A DNA stretch of 64,000 nucleotides from Micromonospora sp. NBC_01699 (GTDB taxonomy: Bacteria; Actinomycetota; Actinomycetes; Mycobacteriales; Micromonosporaceae), in contig NZ_CP109199.1 of NCBI RefSeq assembly GCF_036250065.1, positions 6,570,001 to 6,634,000 on the forward strand. Direction: 5' to 3'. Position numbers and translations under genes: made by a program. Positions 53,274-62,286 of this stretch are shown here, one piece after another. How positions within the stretch are numbered: the first letter of the stretch is position 1; every line of letters begins with the position of its first letter. The notes beneath the pieces are model-generated. The model was not told the DNA's origin. It did no database searches and worked only from the letters and a program-made list of their open reading frames with translations.

Positions 53274-55832
53274 GTGCCGGGAGTGCGCAACCTTACCCAG
53301 GTCGAGGCGACCGAGCGGGCCCGCCTGCTCGACGTCGCCGGGTACGACATCAGCCTGGATCTGACCTCCGGCGGCCTCGCCGCCGACAACCGCACCTTCC
53401 GGTCGGTGACCGAAGTCAGGTTCCGCTGCGCCGAGCCCGGTGCCAGCACCTTCATCGAGGTGGCCGCCGACTCGGTCCGGGCGGCCACCCTCAACGGCGC
53501 GCCCGTCGACCTCGACACCTGGTCGGCCGAGAACGGCCTCACCCTGACCGATCTCGCGGCCGAGAACACCCTGGTCGTCGACGCCGACTTCCTCTACTCG
53601 GCCAGCGGGCAGGGCCTGCACCGCAGCGTCGACCCGGTGGACGGCGAGACCTACCTCTACAGCCAGTTCGAGACGGCCGACGCGCAGCGGGTCTTCGCCT
53701 GCTTCGACCAGCCCGACCTGAAGAGCGTCTACACCTGGCACGCCACCGTTCCGGCGCACTGGCGGGCGATCTCCAACATGCCGGTGGTGGCCGAGGAGAC
53801 CGACGGCGGCGCGACAAAGACCGTCCACTTTGCCGAGTCGGCCCGGATGAGCAGCTACATCACCGCGCTCTGCGCCGGCCCGTACCACGAGGTCCGGTAC
53901 AGCCACGACGGCATCAGCATGGGTTACTACTGCCGGGCCAGCATGGCCGAGCACATGGACGCCGACGACCTGCACCTGATCACCACGCAGGGCTTCGACT
54001 TCTTCCACGAGCAGTTCGGGGTCCGCTATCCGCTGCCCAAGTACGACCAGCTCTGGGTGCCCGACTTCAACGCCGGTGCGATGGAGAACTTCGGCTGCGT
54101 CACCCACTCGGAGACGCACTACATCTTCCGCTCCCAGGTCACCGACTTCGAGTACGAGCAGCGCGCCAACACGATCCTGCACGAGCTGGCCCACATGTGG
54201 TTCGGCAACCTGGTCACCATGCGCTGGTGGAACGACCTGTGGCTGAACGAGTCGTTTGCCGAGTGGGCCAGCCACTGGGCCAACACGCACGCCACCCGGT
54301 TCTCCGACGCGTGGACCACCTTCCTGTCCATCCGGAAGAACTGGGGCTACCGGCAGGACCAGCTCACCTCGACCCACCCGGTCTACTGCGAGATGCCGGA
54401 CCTGGAGGCGGTCGAGGTCAACTTCGACGGCATCACGTACGCCAAGGGCGCCAGCGTGCTCAAGCAGCTCGTCGCGTACGTGGGCGAGGAGCCGTTCCGG
54501 GACGGTCTGCGCAGCTACTTCGGCCGGTACGCGTGGGGCAACGCCACCTTCGACGACCTGCTCTCCGAACTGGAGACGGCCTCCGGCCGGGAGCTGCGCA
54601 AGTTCGCCGCCCAGTGGCTGGAGACGGCGCAGGTCAACACGTTGCGCCCGGAGGTGACGATCGCCGCCGACGGCACGTACGAGCGGGTGGTCGTCCGCCA
54701 GGAGGCGCCCGCCGACTACCCGACCCTGCGTACGCACCGGATCGGCGTCGGCCTGTACGACCTGCGCGACGGCCGGCTGGTCCGGCGGGACCGGATCGAG
54801 GTCGACGTGTCCGGTGAGGCCACCGAGCTGACCCAGCTCGCCGGGGTGGCCGCGCCGGACGTGCTGCTGCTCAACGACGACGACCTGACGTACGCGAAGC
54901 TGCGCCTCGACGAGCGGTCGATGGCGACGGTGGTGCAGCACGTCAGCGCGTTCGAGTCGTCCCTGCCCCGGGCGCTGTGCTGGGCCGCCGCCTGGGACAT
55001 GGTCCGCGACGCCGAACTGTCCGCCCGCGACTACGTGGCGCTGGTGCTGGCCGGGTTGCCGGCCGAGAGTGACATCAACCTGGTCACCCAGACCCTGCGT
55101 CAGGCCGCCAGCACGCTCGCCATGTACGCCGACCCGGACTGGGCGCCGACCGGCTGGGCGGACCTGGCCCGTACCGCCAGGACCGCGGTCCGGCTCGCCG
55201 AACCGGGCAGCGGCCTACAGCTCGCCTGGGCGCGTACCTACGCCTCGGCGGCCCGGTCCGAGGAGGACCTGGCCACGCTGCGCGGCTGGCTCGACGGCAC
55301 CGACGTGCCGGACGGGCTCGCCATCGACACCGAGCTGCGCTGGACCGTACTGCGGGCCCTGGTCGCCACCGGTGCCGCCGGCACCCCCGAGATCGACGCC
55401 GAGCTGGCCGGTGACCGGACCGCGAGCGGTGAGCGCGAGGCGGCGCTGACCCGCGCGCTGGTGCCGACGGCCGAGCACAAGGCCGAGGTCTGGGCGGCGT
55501 TGACCGGGGACGAGATCCTGCCGAACTGGCGCAGCCGGGCCCTGCTTCAGGGCTTCCAGCACCCGGCCCAGGTGGAGTTGGCGGCGCCGTACACGGGCCG
55601 GTACTTCGAGGCACTCGGCCGGGTCTGGGCGAGCCGGGACAGCGAGCCCGCGCAGGAGTTCGTCATCCTGGCCTACCCGGCCTACCAGGTGAGCCCGGAG
55701 ACGATCACCGCCACCGACGAGTGGCTGGCCCAGCCGGGTCACCCGGCACCGCTGCGCCGGCTGGTGACCGAGGGTCGCGACGGTGTGGTCCGGGCGATCG
55801 ACGCCCGCGCCCGGGACGCCGCCACCGCCTGA
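53274..55832 (+). CDS. pepN: Aminopeptidase N
   Basis: An 852-residue M1 metallo-aminopeptidase. The substrate-binding GAMEN motif (FNAGAMENFGC) and the zinc motif HELAHMWFGN with the downstream Glu of NESFAEW are all present (around residues 265-340), followed by the family's helical C-terminal domain (ERAP1-like). Start is GTG at 53274. Cytoplasmic. It takes part in the final steps of peptide turnover after Clp-type proteases. Order rpiB-DsbA-like-pepN matches mycobacteria. Shared terminator follows. Confidence 0.97.
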   Translation: MPGVRNLTQVEATERARLLDVAGYDISLDLTSGGLAADNRTFRSVTEVRFRCAEPGASTFIEVAADSVRAATLNGAPVDLDTWSAENGLTLTDLAAENTLVVDADFLYSASGQGLHRSVDPVDGETYLYSQFETADAQRVFACFDQPDLKSVYTWHATVPAHWRAISNMPVVAEETDGGATKTVHFAESARMSSYITALCAGPYHEVRYSHDGISMGYYCRASMAEHMDADDLHLITTQGFDFFHEQFGVRYPLPKYDQLWVPDFNAGAMENFGCVTHSETHYIFRSQVTDFEYEQRANTILHELAHMWFGNLVTMRWWNDLWLNESFAEWASHWANTHATRFSDAWTTFLSIRKNWGYRQDQLTSTHPVYCEMPDLEAVEVNFDGITYAKGASVLKQLVAYVGEEPFRDGLRSYFGRYAWGNATFDDLLSELETASGRELRKFAAQWLETAQVNTLRPEVTIAADGTYERVVVRQEAPADYPTLRTHRIGVGLYDLRDGRLVRRDRIEVDVSGEATELTQLAGVAAPDVLLLNDDDLTYAKLRLDERSMATVVQHVSAFESSLPRALCWAAAWDMVRDAELSARDYVALVLAGLPAESDINLVTQTLRQAASTLAMYADPDWAPTGWADLARTARTAVRLAEPGSGLQLAWARTYASAARSEEDLATLRGWLDGTDVPDGLAIDTELRWTVLRALVATGAAGTPEIDAELAGDRTASGEREAALTRALVPTAEHKAEVWAALTGDEILPNWRSRALLQGFQHPAQVELAAPYTGRYFEALGRVWASRDSEPAQEFVILAYPAYQVSPETITATDEWLAQPGHPAPLRRLVTEGRDGVVRAIDARARDAATA

Positions 55833-55842
55833 GTACACAGAG

Positions 55843-55874
55843 AACCCGGCCGCGTCAGCCGACGCGGCCGGGTT
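55843..55874. terminator. Shared terminator, pepN/DUF5130 gene
   Basis: A 14-bp stem AACCCGGCCGCGTC with GACGCGGCCGGGTT and loop AGCC between convergent genes; T-rich ends on both strands (GGGTTTCTC and, on the minus strand, GGGTTCTCTG). Confidence 0.8.
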
Positions 55875-55907
55875 TCTCGTGGTAGCGGGGTATCTCGTAG
55901 CGGCGGG

Positions 55908-56339
55908 TTACGCCTTGCCGGCGCGGCTGGCGAGCTGGTCGAGACCGCTGATGATGCCGCCGGCCAGGTCGCCGCCACCGAAGGCGGCCACCATGGACAG
56001 CGCGGCCAGCTTGGCGTCCCGGTCCGGGATCCGCTTGCGGGACTCGGCACCGGTGATCACCTCCAGCAGCCGCTGGTTCGGCGAGACGGCGATCAGCACC
56101 GACCGGGCCGGCTCGGCGAGCTGTTCCAGCAGCCGTACGGCGTGTTCGCGGGTGGGTTCGTCGAGGGCACCGACGTAGACCGTGAAGACCAGCCCGCTGC
56201 CCTGGTCGGCGAGGCGGAGCGCCTCGTCGATGCGGAGCAGCTGGCGGGTCGAGAACGGACCGTCGAGCACGTCCGGGTGGCCGGCCGGCTCCGGTTCCGC
56301 CGGGCTGTACTTCGTCAACGCCTGCTCACCAGCGGTCAC
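55908..56339 (-). CDS. DUF5130 family protein
   Basis: A 143-residue actinobacterial protein with a TPM-like fold: FSTRQLLRIDEALRLADQGSGLVFTVYVGALDEPTREHAVRLLEQLAEPARSVLIAVSPNQRLLEVITGAESRKRIPDRDA spans residues ~29-108. It corresponds in position to M. tuberculosis Rv2468c. Its start overlaps the end of the CtaJ-like gene by 14 bp, so the two are translated together. Function unknown; the neighbour suggests a link to the respiratory supercomplex. Confidence 0.85.
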   Translation of the reverse strand: MTAGEQALTKYSPAEPEPAGHPDVLDGPFSTRQLLRIDEALRLADQGSGLVFTVYVGALDEPTREHAVRLLEQLAEPARSVLIAVSPNQRLLEVITGAESRKRIPDRDAKLAALSMVAAFGGGDLAGGIISGLDQLASRAGKA

Positions 56340-56646
56340 TTGCGCCTCCCGTTGTGCCCGCCTGACTCGGCGTACCCGTGGTCTCGGTCTCCGCGCCGGT
56401 CAGCTCGGCGGCCCGGCCGCTGCCCCGAAGGGCTGCGGCGGCCGAACCGGCCAGGTTCTCCGGCGCGGACAGGAACCAGACCGGGGTGAAGTCGAATGGC
56501 CGTCCCGGCCGATACCGTCGGGCACTCCGTCCGCCGCTACCGGCGAGCGCCAGCACGGCGATCACCAGCACCACGGCAGCCGGGATCCCGACGAAATACA
56601 GCAAGGTGTCGGTAACCGTCCACTGCTCGGTAGCAGACAACCTCAA
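56326..56646 (-). CDS. Small membrane protein, candidate cytochrome aa3 oxidase subunit CtaJ
   Basis: A 106-residue protein with one N-terminal membrane helix (TLLYFVGIPAAVVLVIAVLAL), a basic stretch (GGRSARRYRPGRPFDF) and a PVWFLSAPE segment. Size, the single helix and its place next to DUF5130 fit the CtaJ subunit described in the mycobacterial bcc-aa3 supercomplex. I assign it on context and these features only, so moderate confidence for the name and good confidence for the gene. Confidence 0.6.
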   Translation of the reverse strand: MRLSATEQWTVTDTLLYFVGIPAAVVLVIAVLALAGSGGRSARRYRPGRPFDFTPVWFLSAPENLAGSAAAALRGSGRAAELTGAETETTGTPSQAGTTGGASDRW

Positions 56647-56809
56647 CGCTCCCAGGCGTGATAGGGACCAAACACCCGGCCCAGGGTTGGGCGGCCAGGC
56701 TGCCGGTCCGCTCCGACTCAGACGATGTCAACGGTATCGGAGTGCGGCGCGCCGCGTATCTCGGGGTGGTGATCCCACCCCCCGCTGACCTGCCATACCA
56801 CCCGCCGGG

Positions 56810-58141
56810 CTACTGCCCGACCGTACGGGCGAGCGCGTCGGCCAGCCGCCAGCAGTCGTGGTACGTCGAGTAGAGCGGCACCGGGGCGGCCCGGATCACG
56901 TCCGGCTCCCGCGAGTCGGTCAGCACCCCGTGCTCGAACCGCAGCCGACGGGCCAGTTCGGCGGCACCGCCCCGGCCGATCCGCAGCGAGAGCTGGGCGC
57001 CGCGCCGATCCGGGTCACGCGGGGTCAGCAGGGTCAGCGGCCGGGTCGCCACGACCTCGTCGAGCAGGCGCAACGCGTACCCGGTCAACCGGACGCTCCG
57101 CTCGCGCAGCGCGACCATGCCGACCGAGTCGAACAGCTCCAGCGACGTACGGACCGGGCCCATCGCCAGGATCGGCGGGTTGGAGACCTGCCAGGCGTCG
57201 GCGGTGCCCGGCCGGCGGATCTCCGCCGTCATCTCGAACCGGGTCGCCGGCTCGTTGCCCCACCAGCCGTCGAACCGGGGCAGGTCCGGGTTGCCGAGGT
57301 GCCGCTCGTGCACGAACGCGGCGGCCACCGACCCCGGCCCCGAGTTCAGATACTTGTACGTGCACCAGGCGGCGAAGTCCACATCCCAGTCGTGCAGCCG
57401 CAGCGGCACGTTGCCGGCGGCGTGGGCGAGGTCCCAGCCGACCACCGCACCGGCCGCCCGACCGGCGCGGGTGATCGCCTCGATGTCCATCAGCTCGCCG
57501 GTGAGGTAGTTGACCCCGCCGAGCAGCACCAGCGCGACCCGGTCACCCTCCCGATCGAGGTAGTCGAGCACGTCTTCGGTGCGCAGGTTCTCCTCGCCCG
57601 GCCGGGCGCGCAGCCGGACCACCGTCTCGTCCGGGTCGAGCCCGTGGAAGGCGGCCTGGCTGCGGACGGCGTAACTGTCCGACGGGAACGCGCCGTCCTC
57701 GATGACTATCCGGAACCGGTCGGCGGACGGGCGGTAGAACGACACCATCAGCAGGTGCAGGTTGACCGTGAGGGTGTTCATCACCACGGTCTCCGCCGGC
57801 AGGGCGCCGACCAGTCGCGCGGCCGGTCCGGTGAGCAACCCGACGTACGGGGTCCAGGGGCGGTCACCCTCGAAGTGGCCCTCGATCGCCAGCCGGGCCC
57901 ACTTGTCCAGCTCTTCCAGCAGTTCGGTACGGGTCGCCCGGGGCTGGAGGCCGAGGGAGTTGCCGACCAGGTAGGCGCTGTCGGCGTACCGGCCGCCCTC
58001 GGCCGGCGGGATCAGGAACAGGTCCCGGTGTCCGGGGTCGGCGGCGTCGAGACGGTGGGCTTCTTCTTCGGCAGCGTGCATGCGTTCGTCCACTTCGCGA
58101 AAGGGGTGTTCCGGTTCCCGGTCGGTCGACCCGTACGTCAC
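56810..58141 (-). CDS. kynU: Kynureninase
   Basis: A 443-residue PLP enzyme that cleaves kynurenine to anthranilate and alanine. Diagnostic parts are YLVGNSLGLQPR, NTLTVNLHLLM, GWDLAHAAGN (Asp contacting PLP), and WCTYKYLNSGPG with the Schiff-base Lys around residue 235. WWGNEP and QVSNPPILA follow. GTG at 58141 overlaps the dioxygenase stop by 4 bp (GTGA), so the two are coupled. Pathway: tryptophan catabolism to anthranilate; the formamidase step is not encoded nearby. Confidence 0.93.
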   Translation of the reverse strand: MTYGSTDREPEHPFREVDERMHAAEEEAHRLDAADPGHRDLFLIPPAEGGRYADSAYLVGNSLGLQPRATRTELLEELDKWARLAIEGHFEGDRPWTPYVGLLTGPAARLVGALPAETVVMNTLTVNLHLLMVSFYRPSADRFRIVIEDGAFPSDSYAVRSQAAFHGLDPDETVVRLRARPGEENLRTEDVLDYLDREGDRVALVLLGGVNYLTGELMDIEAITRAGRAAGAVVGWDLAHAAGNVPLRLHDWDVDFAAWCTYKYLNSGPGSVAAAFVHERHLGNPDLPRFDGWWGNEPATRFEMTAEIRRPGTADAWQVSNPPILAMGPVRTSLELFDSVGMVALRERSVRLTGYALRLLDEVVATRPLTLLTPRDPDRRGAQLSLRIGRGGAAELARRLRFEHGVLTDSREPDVIRAAPVPLYSTYHDCWRLADALARTVGQ

Positions 58142-59145
58142 ATCAGCGTCCGGGCCGACCACAGCTCGGGGAAGACCGTACGGGCCATGCTCCGTTGCAG
58201 CCAGGTCACGCCGCCCGAGCCACCGGAGCCGGCCTTGGCGCCCATCGCCCGCTGGGTCGCCTTGAGGTGCTGGTAGCGCCAGTCGCCGAACTGCTCGGCG
58301 ACCTCGGTCAGCGCCTCGCCGAGCGGGCGCAGCAGGTTCTCCGGGCCGGTGTCGGCGTAGATCTCGACCCAGGCCCGCTCGACCGCCGCGTCCGGCTCAG
58401 TCGGCTCAGTCGGCGCGGTCGACTCGGTCGACTCGGTCGACTCGGTCGGGTCGGTCGACTCGGTCGGGTCGGTCGACTCGGTCGGGTCGGTCGGGTCCCG
58501 GTCCGGCGGGGCGACCGCGAGATCGAAGCCCCGGCGGGCGAGCAGCGCCAGCGTCTCGTCCCAGAGGCTCGGTTCGTGCAGAGCGTCGACCAGGGCCTCG
58601 TACACCGCCGGCTGGCGGCGGAACGGGCGGACCAGCGAGGCGGTCTTCAGGCCGAGCAGGAACTCCAGTTGCCGGTACATCGCGGACTGGAAGCCGGAGC
58701 CCTCGCCGAGCAGGTCGCGGAACTTGTTGAAGTCGGCCGGGGTCATCCAGCGCAGGCCGCGCCAGGCCGCGTTGAGCCCCTCCAGGTGCAGCGCCGCCCG
58801 GCGCAGCGAGGGCAGCGAACCCCAGACGTCGTCATCGCGTAACCGCTGCCGGGTCTCGCGCAGTTCGAAACAGGTGAGGCCGAAGTACAGCTCCATGATC
58901 TGGCTGACCATCAGGAACGACATCTCGCCCGGATCCTTGCTCAGCGTCTGCTGCAACGTGTGCAGGGTGCTGGCGTGCACGTACGCGTCGTACGGCGTAC
59001 GGTCGACGAACTCCAGCGTCGGCTCGCCCGCGTTCGCCGCCGCGCGGGCGGCCCGCTCGGCCGCGTTCACCTGCCGGATCACCCCACCGGTACGGGTCGG
59101 GTCCCCGACCACCGTCACCGCTGCCCCACGCTCCGGGTTCGTCAT
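58138..59145 (-). CDS. Tryptophan 2,3-dioxygenase family protein with low-complexity insert
   Basis: A 335-residue heme protein of the TDO family. Family blocks are EMSFLMVSQIMELYFGLTCFEL (73-94), MTPADFNKFRDLLGEGSGFQS (134-154) and YQHLKATQRAMGAKAGSGGSGG (291-312) with the heme ligand His293. The distal His of classical TDO is Ser81 here. A repeat insert (DPTESTDPTEST..., ~217-250) lies before the heme helix. Coupled to kynureninase and divergent from an Lrp regulator, so N-formylkynurenine formation is the expected role; an altered reaction is possible. Confidence 0.85.
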   Translation of the reverse strand: MTNPERGAAVTVVGDPTRTGGVIRQVNAAERAARAAANAGEPTLEFVDRTPYDAYVHASTLHTLQQTLSKDPGEMSFLMVSQIMELYFGLTCFELRETRQRLRDDDVWGSLPSLRRAALHLEGLNAAWRGLRWMTPADFNKFRDLLGEGSGFQSAMYRQLEFLLGLKTASLVRPFRRQPAVYEALVDALHEPSLWDETLALLARRGFDLAVAPPDRDPTDPTESTDPTESTDPTESTESTESTAPTEPTEPDAAVERAWVEIYADTGPENLLRPLGEALTEVAEQFGDWRYQHLKATQRAMGAKAGSGGSGGVTWLQRSMARTVFPELWSARTLM

Positions 59146-59315
59146 CGCCGTCCCCTTCCCCTCCGTCGGCCCGGCGTTCTCCGCTGTCGGCCTAGCGTCA
59201 TGATCTCCCCTGGCGGCCGGGGCGCGGAATGCCGAACCAACGGCGCCTGACCGTTCCGACCCTCCGGTTGCGCGGCTAGATTGGAAAACCACTTCACGAA
59301 GGAAAGGTGTGTGGC

Positions 59316-59774
59316 GTGGACGACATGGACTGGGCGCTGCTGCGCGAGTTGCAGGCCGATGCCCGGCTCTCGTTCAGCGAGCTGTCCCGCCGGGTGCACC
59401 TGTCCCCACCGGCGGTCGCCGAGCGGGTCCGCCGGCTGGAGGAGGCCGGGGTGGTGACCGGCTACCACGCGCATGTCGACCTGGCTCGGGCCGGCCGGAG
59501 CGTGGTGGCGCTGATCCGAATGTCCTGTTACGGGCCCCGGTGCATCCTGCGCGACCCGTCCGTCCCCGGTTGGCCGGAGGTGCTGGAGATCCACCGGATC
59601 ACCGGTGACGCGTGCAGTGTGCTGAAGGTCGCCGCCGGGTCGATCGACGCCTTCGAGCAGGTGATCGACCGGCTCGCCCCGTACGGGCAGCCGTCGAGCA
59701 CGATGGTGCTCTCGTCCCCGTTGAACTGGCACCCGGTCACCCCGCTGCCGCCGCCGGAGCCGGTCGAACCCTGA
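59316..59774 (+). CDS. Lrp/AsnC-family transcriptional regulator
   Basis: A 152-residue Lrp-type regulator: DMDWALLRELQADARLSFSELSRRVHLSPPAVAERVRRLEEAGVVTGYHA (helix-turn-helix, residues 3-52) and a RAM ligand-binding domain with ITGDACSVLKVAAGSIDAFEQVIDRL. AAGGAAAGG precedes the GTG at 59316. Its divergent partner is the tryptophan-dioxygenase/kynureninase operon, so it probably responds to tryptophan or kynurenine and activates that operon, as Lrp-type KynR does in proteobacteria. Confidence 0.9.
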   Translation: MDDMDWALLRELQADARLSFSELSRRVHLSPPAVAERVRRLEEAGVVTGYHAHVDLARAGRSVVALIRMSCYGPRCILRDPSVPGWPEVLEIHRITGDACSVLKVAAGSIDAFEQVIDRLAPYGQPSSTMVLSSPLNWHPVTPLPPPEPVEP

Positions 59775-59923
59775 GCCCGCCCCCACCACCCGGCGGATCG
59801 GCACCGGCCGGAGCCGAATCACGCCCGGCCGCCGATCGGGCGTGATTCGCGGAGCCGGGTGGGAACACCGTGGGCGAACGCGGACCACGCGGTGGCCGGC
59901 CGGACGGCCGGAAGGGGGAGGTC

Positions 59924-60457
59924 ATGCAGGGTGGCGCAGCAGTCCGTCGGGCGCTCGTCTCGACGGCCGGGGTGATCGCACTGGCCACGCCGGCGGCGCC
60001 GGTGGCGGCGGCCCCGACACCGAACCCGACCCCCATGCAGAGCGGCAACGCCTTCGTCGAGGTCACCCCGAACACCGCCCAGCCGGGCACCCGGGTGAAC
60101 ATCCGGGCCAGCTGCGACCAGGGGAACAACAACCAGGCGACGGTGGACTCACAGGCGTTCGGCCGGGTCGTCGTACGACCGAACAACGGCTTCCTCACCG
60201 GCGCGGTGACCATTCCCGGCAACCGGGCACCGGGCACCTTCGACGTGAACCTGAACTGCCCGAACGGCAACACCGCACACACCATGCTGACCGTGGTGAA
60301 CATGAGCAAACCGACCCAGGGCCCGGCCACCGGCGGTGGCGGTACGGCCGGCGGCTTCGGCGGCCCCCTGGTGCTCGCCGGCGGCCTCGCCGTGATCGTG
60401 CTCGGCGGCGGACTCTGGCTGCTCAGCGCGCGGCGCCGGCCCGAGACGGGACCCTGA
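59924..60457 (+). CDS. Cell-surface protein with C-terminal membrane anchor
   Basis: A 177-residue exported protein: Sec signal (residues 1-32, PVAAA), a small beta domain (FVEVTPNTAQPGTRVNIRASC...FDVNLNCPNG, two Cys) and a Gly-rich spacer leading to one C-terminal helix (LVLAGGLAVIVLGGGLWLL) and a basic tail (SARRRPETGP). The layout is that of a sortase substrate, but there is no LPxTG or LAxTG motif before the helix. A sortase gene follows 13 bp downstream in the same operon. GGGGGAGG precedes the ATG. Confidence 0.8.
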   Translation: MQGGAAVRRALVSTAGVIALATPAAPVAAAPTPNPTPMQSGNAFVEVTPNTAQPGTRVNIRASCDQGNNNQATVDSQAFGRVVVRPNNGFLTGAVTIPGNRAPGTFDVNLNCPNGNTAHTMLTVVNMSKPTQGPATGGGGTAGGFGGPLVLAGGLAVIVLGGGLWLLSARRRPETGP

Positions 60458-60470
60458 GCCAGCCCGGCCG

Positions 60471-61310
60471 ATGGGTGAACGCCGAGCGCCGGTCCGGGCG
60501 GCGCACAGCCGGATGTGCCGCCTCGCCCGGCGGCTCGCCACCGAGGCGTCGGCGGCGAGCATCGTCACCCCGGACACCGCCGACCGGACCGCGCCCGGAA
60601 CGCTGCGGCCGGGCTCGGGGCGGGCGGTCGGTACGGCCCGTGCGGTCGGCACCGCCCAACCACCCGGTCAGCGGGTCACCCGCGTACGCGGCGGCGTACG
60701 GCGACGTCCCGGACCGATACCGATCATCATCGTGCTGATGGGCCTGATCATCACCGGGTTCGGGGTGCAGTACGTGACCGGCACGAACTTCCTGCCCGGT
60801 TTCAGCTCCGGCAGCCGCCCGCCGCCGCGCAAGTTCCCGGTCATGGAACCGAGCCCACCGACCGCCATCTCGATCGGTTCGCTGGATGTGCGGGCCCGGG
60901 TCCACCGGGTCGGGATCGCACCGGACGGTTCGATCGCCGTACCGCCGCCGGACCGTTACCAGGAGGCCGGCTGGTACGACCAGAGCCCCACCCCGGGCCA
61001 GTACGGTCCGGCGGTGATCGTCGGCCACGTGGACACCCGGACCGGGCCGGCGGTCTTCCACGACCTGGCCGACGTCCGGCCCGGTGCCCGGATCGAGGTG
61101 ACCCGGATGGACCGGTCGGTGGCCGTCTTCGAGGTCAATTCGGTCAAGCGGTACGACAAGTCGGAGCTGCCCACCGACCGGGTGTTCGACGACTTCAACC
61201 GCCCCGGCCTGCGTCTGATCACCTGTGGTGGCCGCTGGGTCGGCGGCGCCACCGGCTACGCGGACAACGTGGTGGTCTTCGCCTCACTCGTCTCCACCCG
61301 CCCGCCATAA
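60471..61310 (+). CDS. Class F sortase
   Basis: A 279-residue membrane-anchored transpeptidase. The N-terminal helix (PIPIIIVLMGLIITGFGV) follows ~85 mostly basic, disordered residues; the beta-barrel has VIVGHVDTRTGP with the catalytic His and RLITCGGRW with the catalytic Cys and nearby Arg. The LITCGG form is typical of class F sortases of actinobacteria. It shares an operon with the surface protein before it, the likely substrate. ATG at 60471. Confidence 0.92.
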   Translation: MGERRAPVRAAHSRMCRLARRLATEASAASIVTPDTADRTAPGTLRPGSGRAVGTARAVGTAQPPGQRVTRVRGGVRRRPGPIPIIIVLMGLIITGFGVQYVTGTNFLPGFSSGSRPPPRKFPVMEPSPPTAISIGSLDVRARVHRVGIAPDGSIAVPPPDRYQEAGWYDQSPTPGQYGPAVIVGHVDTRTGPAVFHDLADVRPGARIEVTRMDRSVAVFEVNSVKRYDKSELPTDRVFDDFNRPGLRLITCGGRWVGGATGYADNVVVFASLVSTRPP

Positions 61311-61340
61311 CCCTCTCCCCTCCCCACCCGGCACAAAGAC

Positions 61341-61384
61341 AGAGAAAGAGTGGCTACCCACGACGGGATAACCACTCATTCTCT
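61341..61384. repeat. Family A intergenic palindrome, copy 2
   Basis: A 44-bp hairpin between the convergent sortase and HNH genes. Arms AGAGAAAGAGTGG (61341-61353) and CCACTCATTCTCT (61372-61384) pair at 12 of 13. Same size, outer sequence and ACAGAGAAAG flank as copy 1 at 17260; the loop sequence differs. Confidence 0.75.
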
Positions 61385-61425
61385 GAAAGTGTGCGACTGT
61401 CGGGGAGGGGTGGTGTCGCGGGCGG

Positions 61426-61962
61426 TCAGGCGGCTAGGTCGGCTTCGCGTAGGTCGAGCCAGTCGGCCCAGCGCGGGTCGGGGGCGCGGTGGCCGAGCAC
61501 TCGCCAGGCCGTGCCCTTGGGCGGGGCCGGCAGCGCGTGCAGCCGCCAGCCGAGCTCGGCCGGGGTCTTGTCGCCCTTGCTGTGGTTGCACTTGGCGCAG
61601 GCCGCCACGACGTTCTCCCAGGCGTGCCGGCCACCCCGGCTGCGCGGGAAGACGTGGTCGATGGTCTCCGCCGGCCCCCGGCAGTACGCGCACCGCGAGC
61701 CGTCCCGGGCGAAGATCGCCCGACGGGAGAGGCCGACGTGGCTGCGGTAGGGCACCCGGACGAAGCGGGTCAGCCGGACCACCGACGGGACCGGGAGCGA
61801 GTTGCGGGCGCTGTGCAGCATGCCCTCGCCGTCGGCGACACAGACCGCCTTCGCGGAGAGGACGAGGATCGCGGCTCGACGCACCGAAACGACACACAGC
61901 GGCTCATACGTAGCGTTGAGCACCAACGAGCCAGAGCCCACCGTGGGTCGTATGTCAGGCAT
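61426..61962 (-). CDS. HNH endonuclease family protein
   Basis: A 178-residue protein with a C-terminal HNH nuclease fold: zinc ligands RCAYCRGPAETIDHVFPRSRGG and CAKCNHSKGD, with DH and N catalytic positions. The N-terminal half (VLNATYEPLCVVSVRRAAILVLSAKAVCV) is the conserved actinobacterial extension. This family is encoded in most actinobacteria next to pepN/DUF5130 (M. tuberculosis Rv2469c) and appears to be a housekeeping protein, not a mobile nuclease. ATG at 61962 behind a GTG three codons upstream. Confidence 0.9.
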   Translation of the reverse strand: MPDIRPTVGSGSLVLNATYEPLCVVSVRRAAILVLSAKAVCVADGEGMLHSARNSLPVPSVVRLTRFVRVPYRSHVGLSRRAIFARDGSRCAYCRGPAETIDHVFPRSRGGRHAWENVVAACAKCNHSKGDKTPAELGWRLHALPAPPKGTAWRVLGHRAPDPRWADWLDLREADLAA

Positions 61963-62286
61963 CGCGATCACCCTTCCGGTCGTGGCTGACGCCCCGCTCC
62001 TGTCATCTGCCGTGTGTCGACCGACGGCGCGGTTCGTCACCGACCGCGGCCGACGCCGGCAGATCACCGGCGTCCGTGCGCCAATAGTCCCCGATGGGAC
62101 CCCCGATTGCACGTACTAATCCGGGGTCCCTCATGAAGCTTTTGTGTCCTGTGGCAGGATGACCGGTTCCGCCCGGTTAACCTGGGCGTCGTCGGGCCCG
62201 CGTCCGCGCCCCGGACACATCCGCCGGGGCCGCTGCCCGGCGGGGCGCCGGGCACCCGCGCCCGCCGGTGCGGTACGAAGGCAGGC

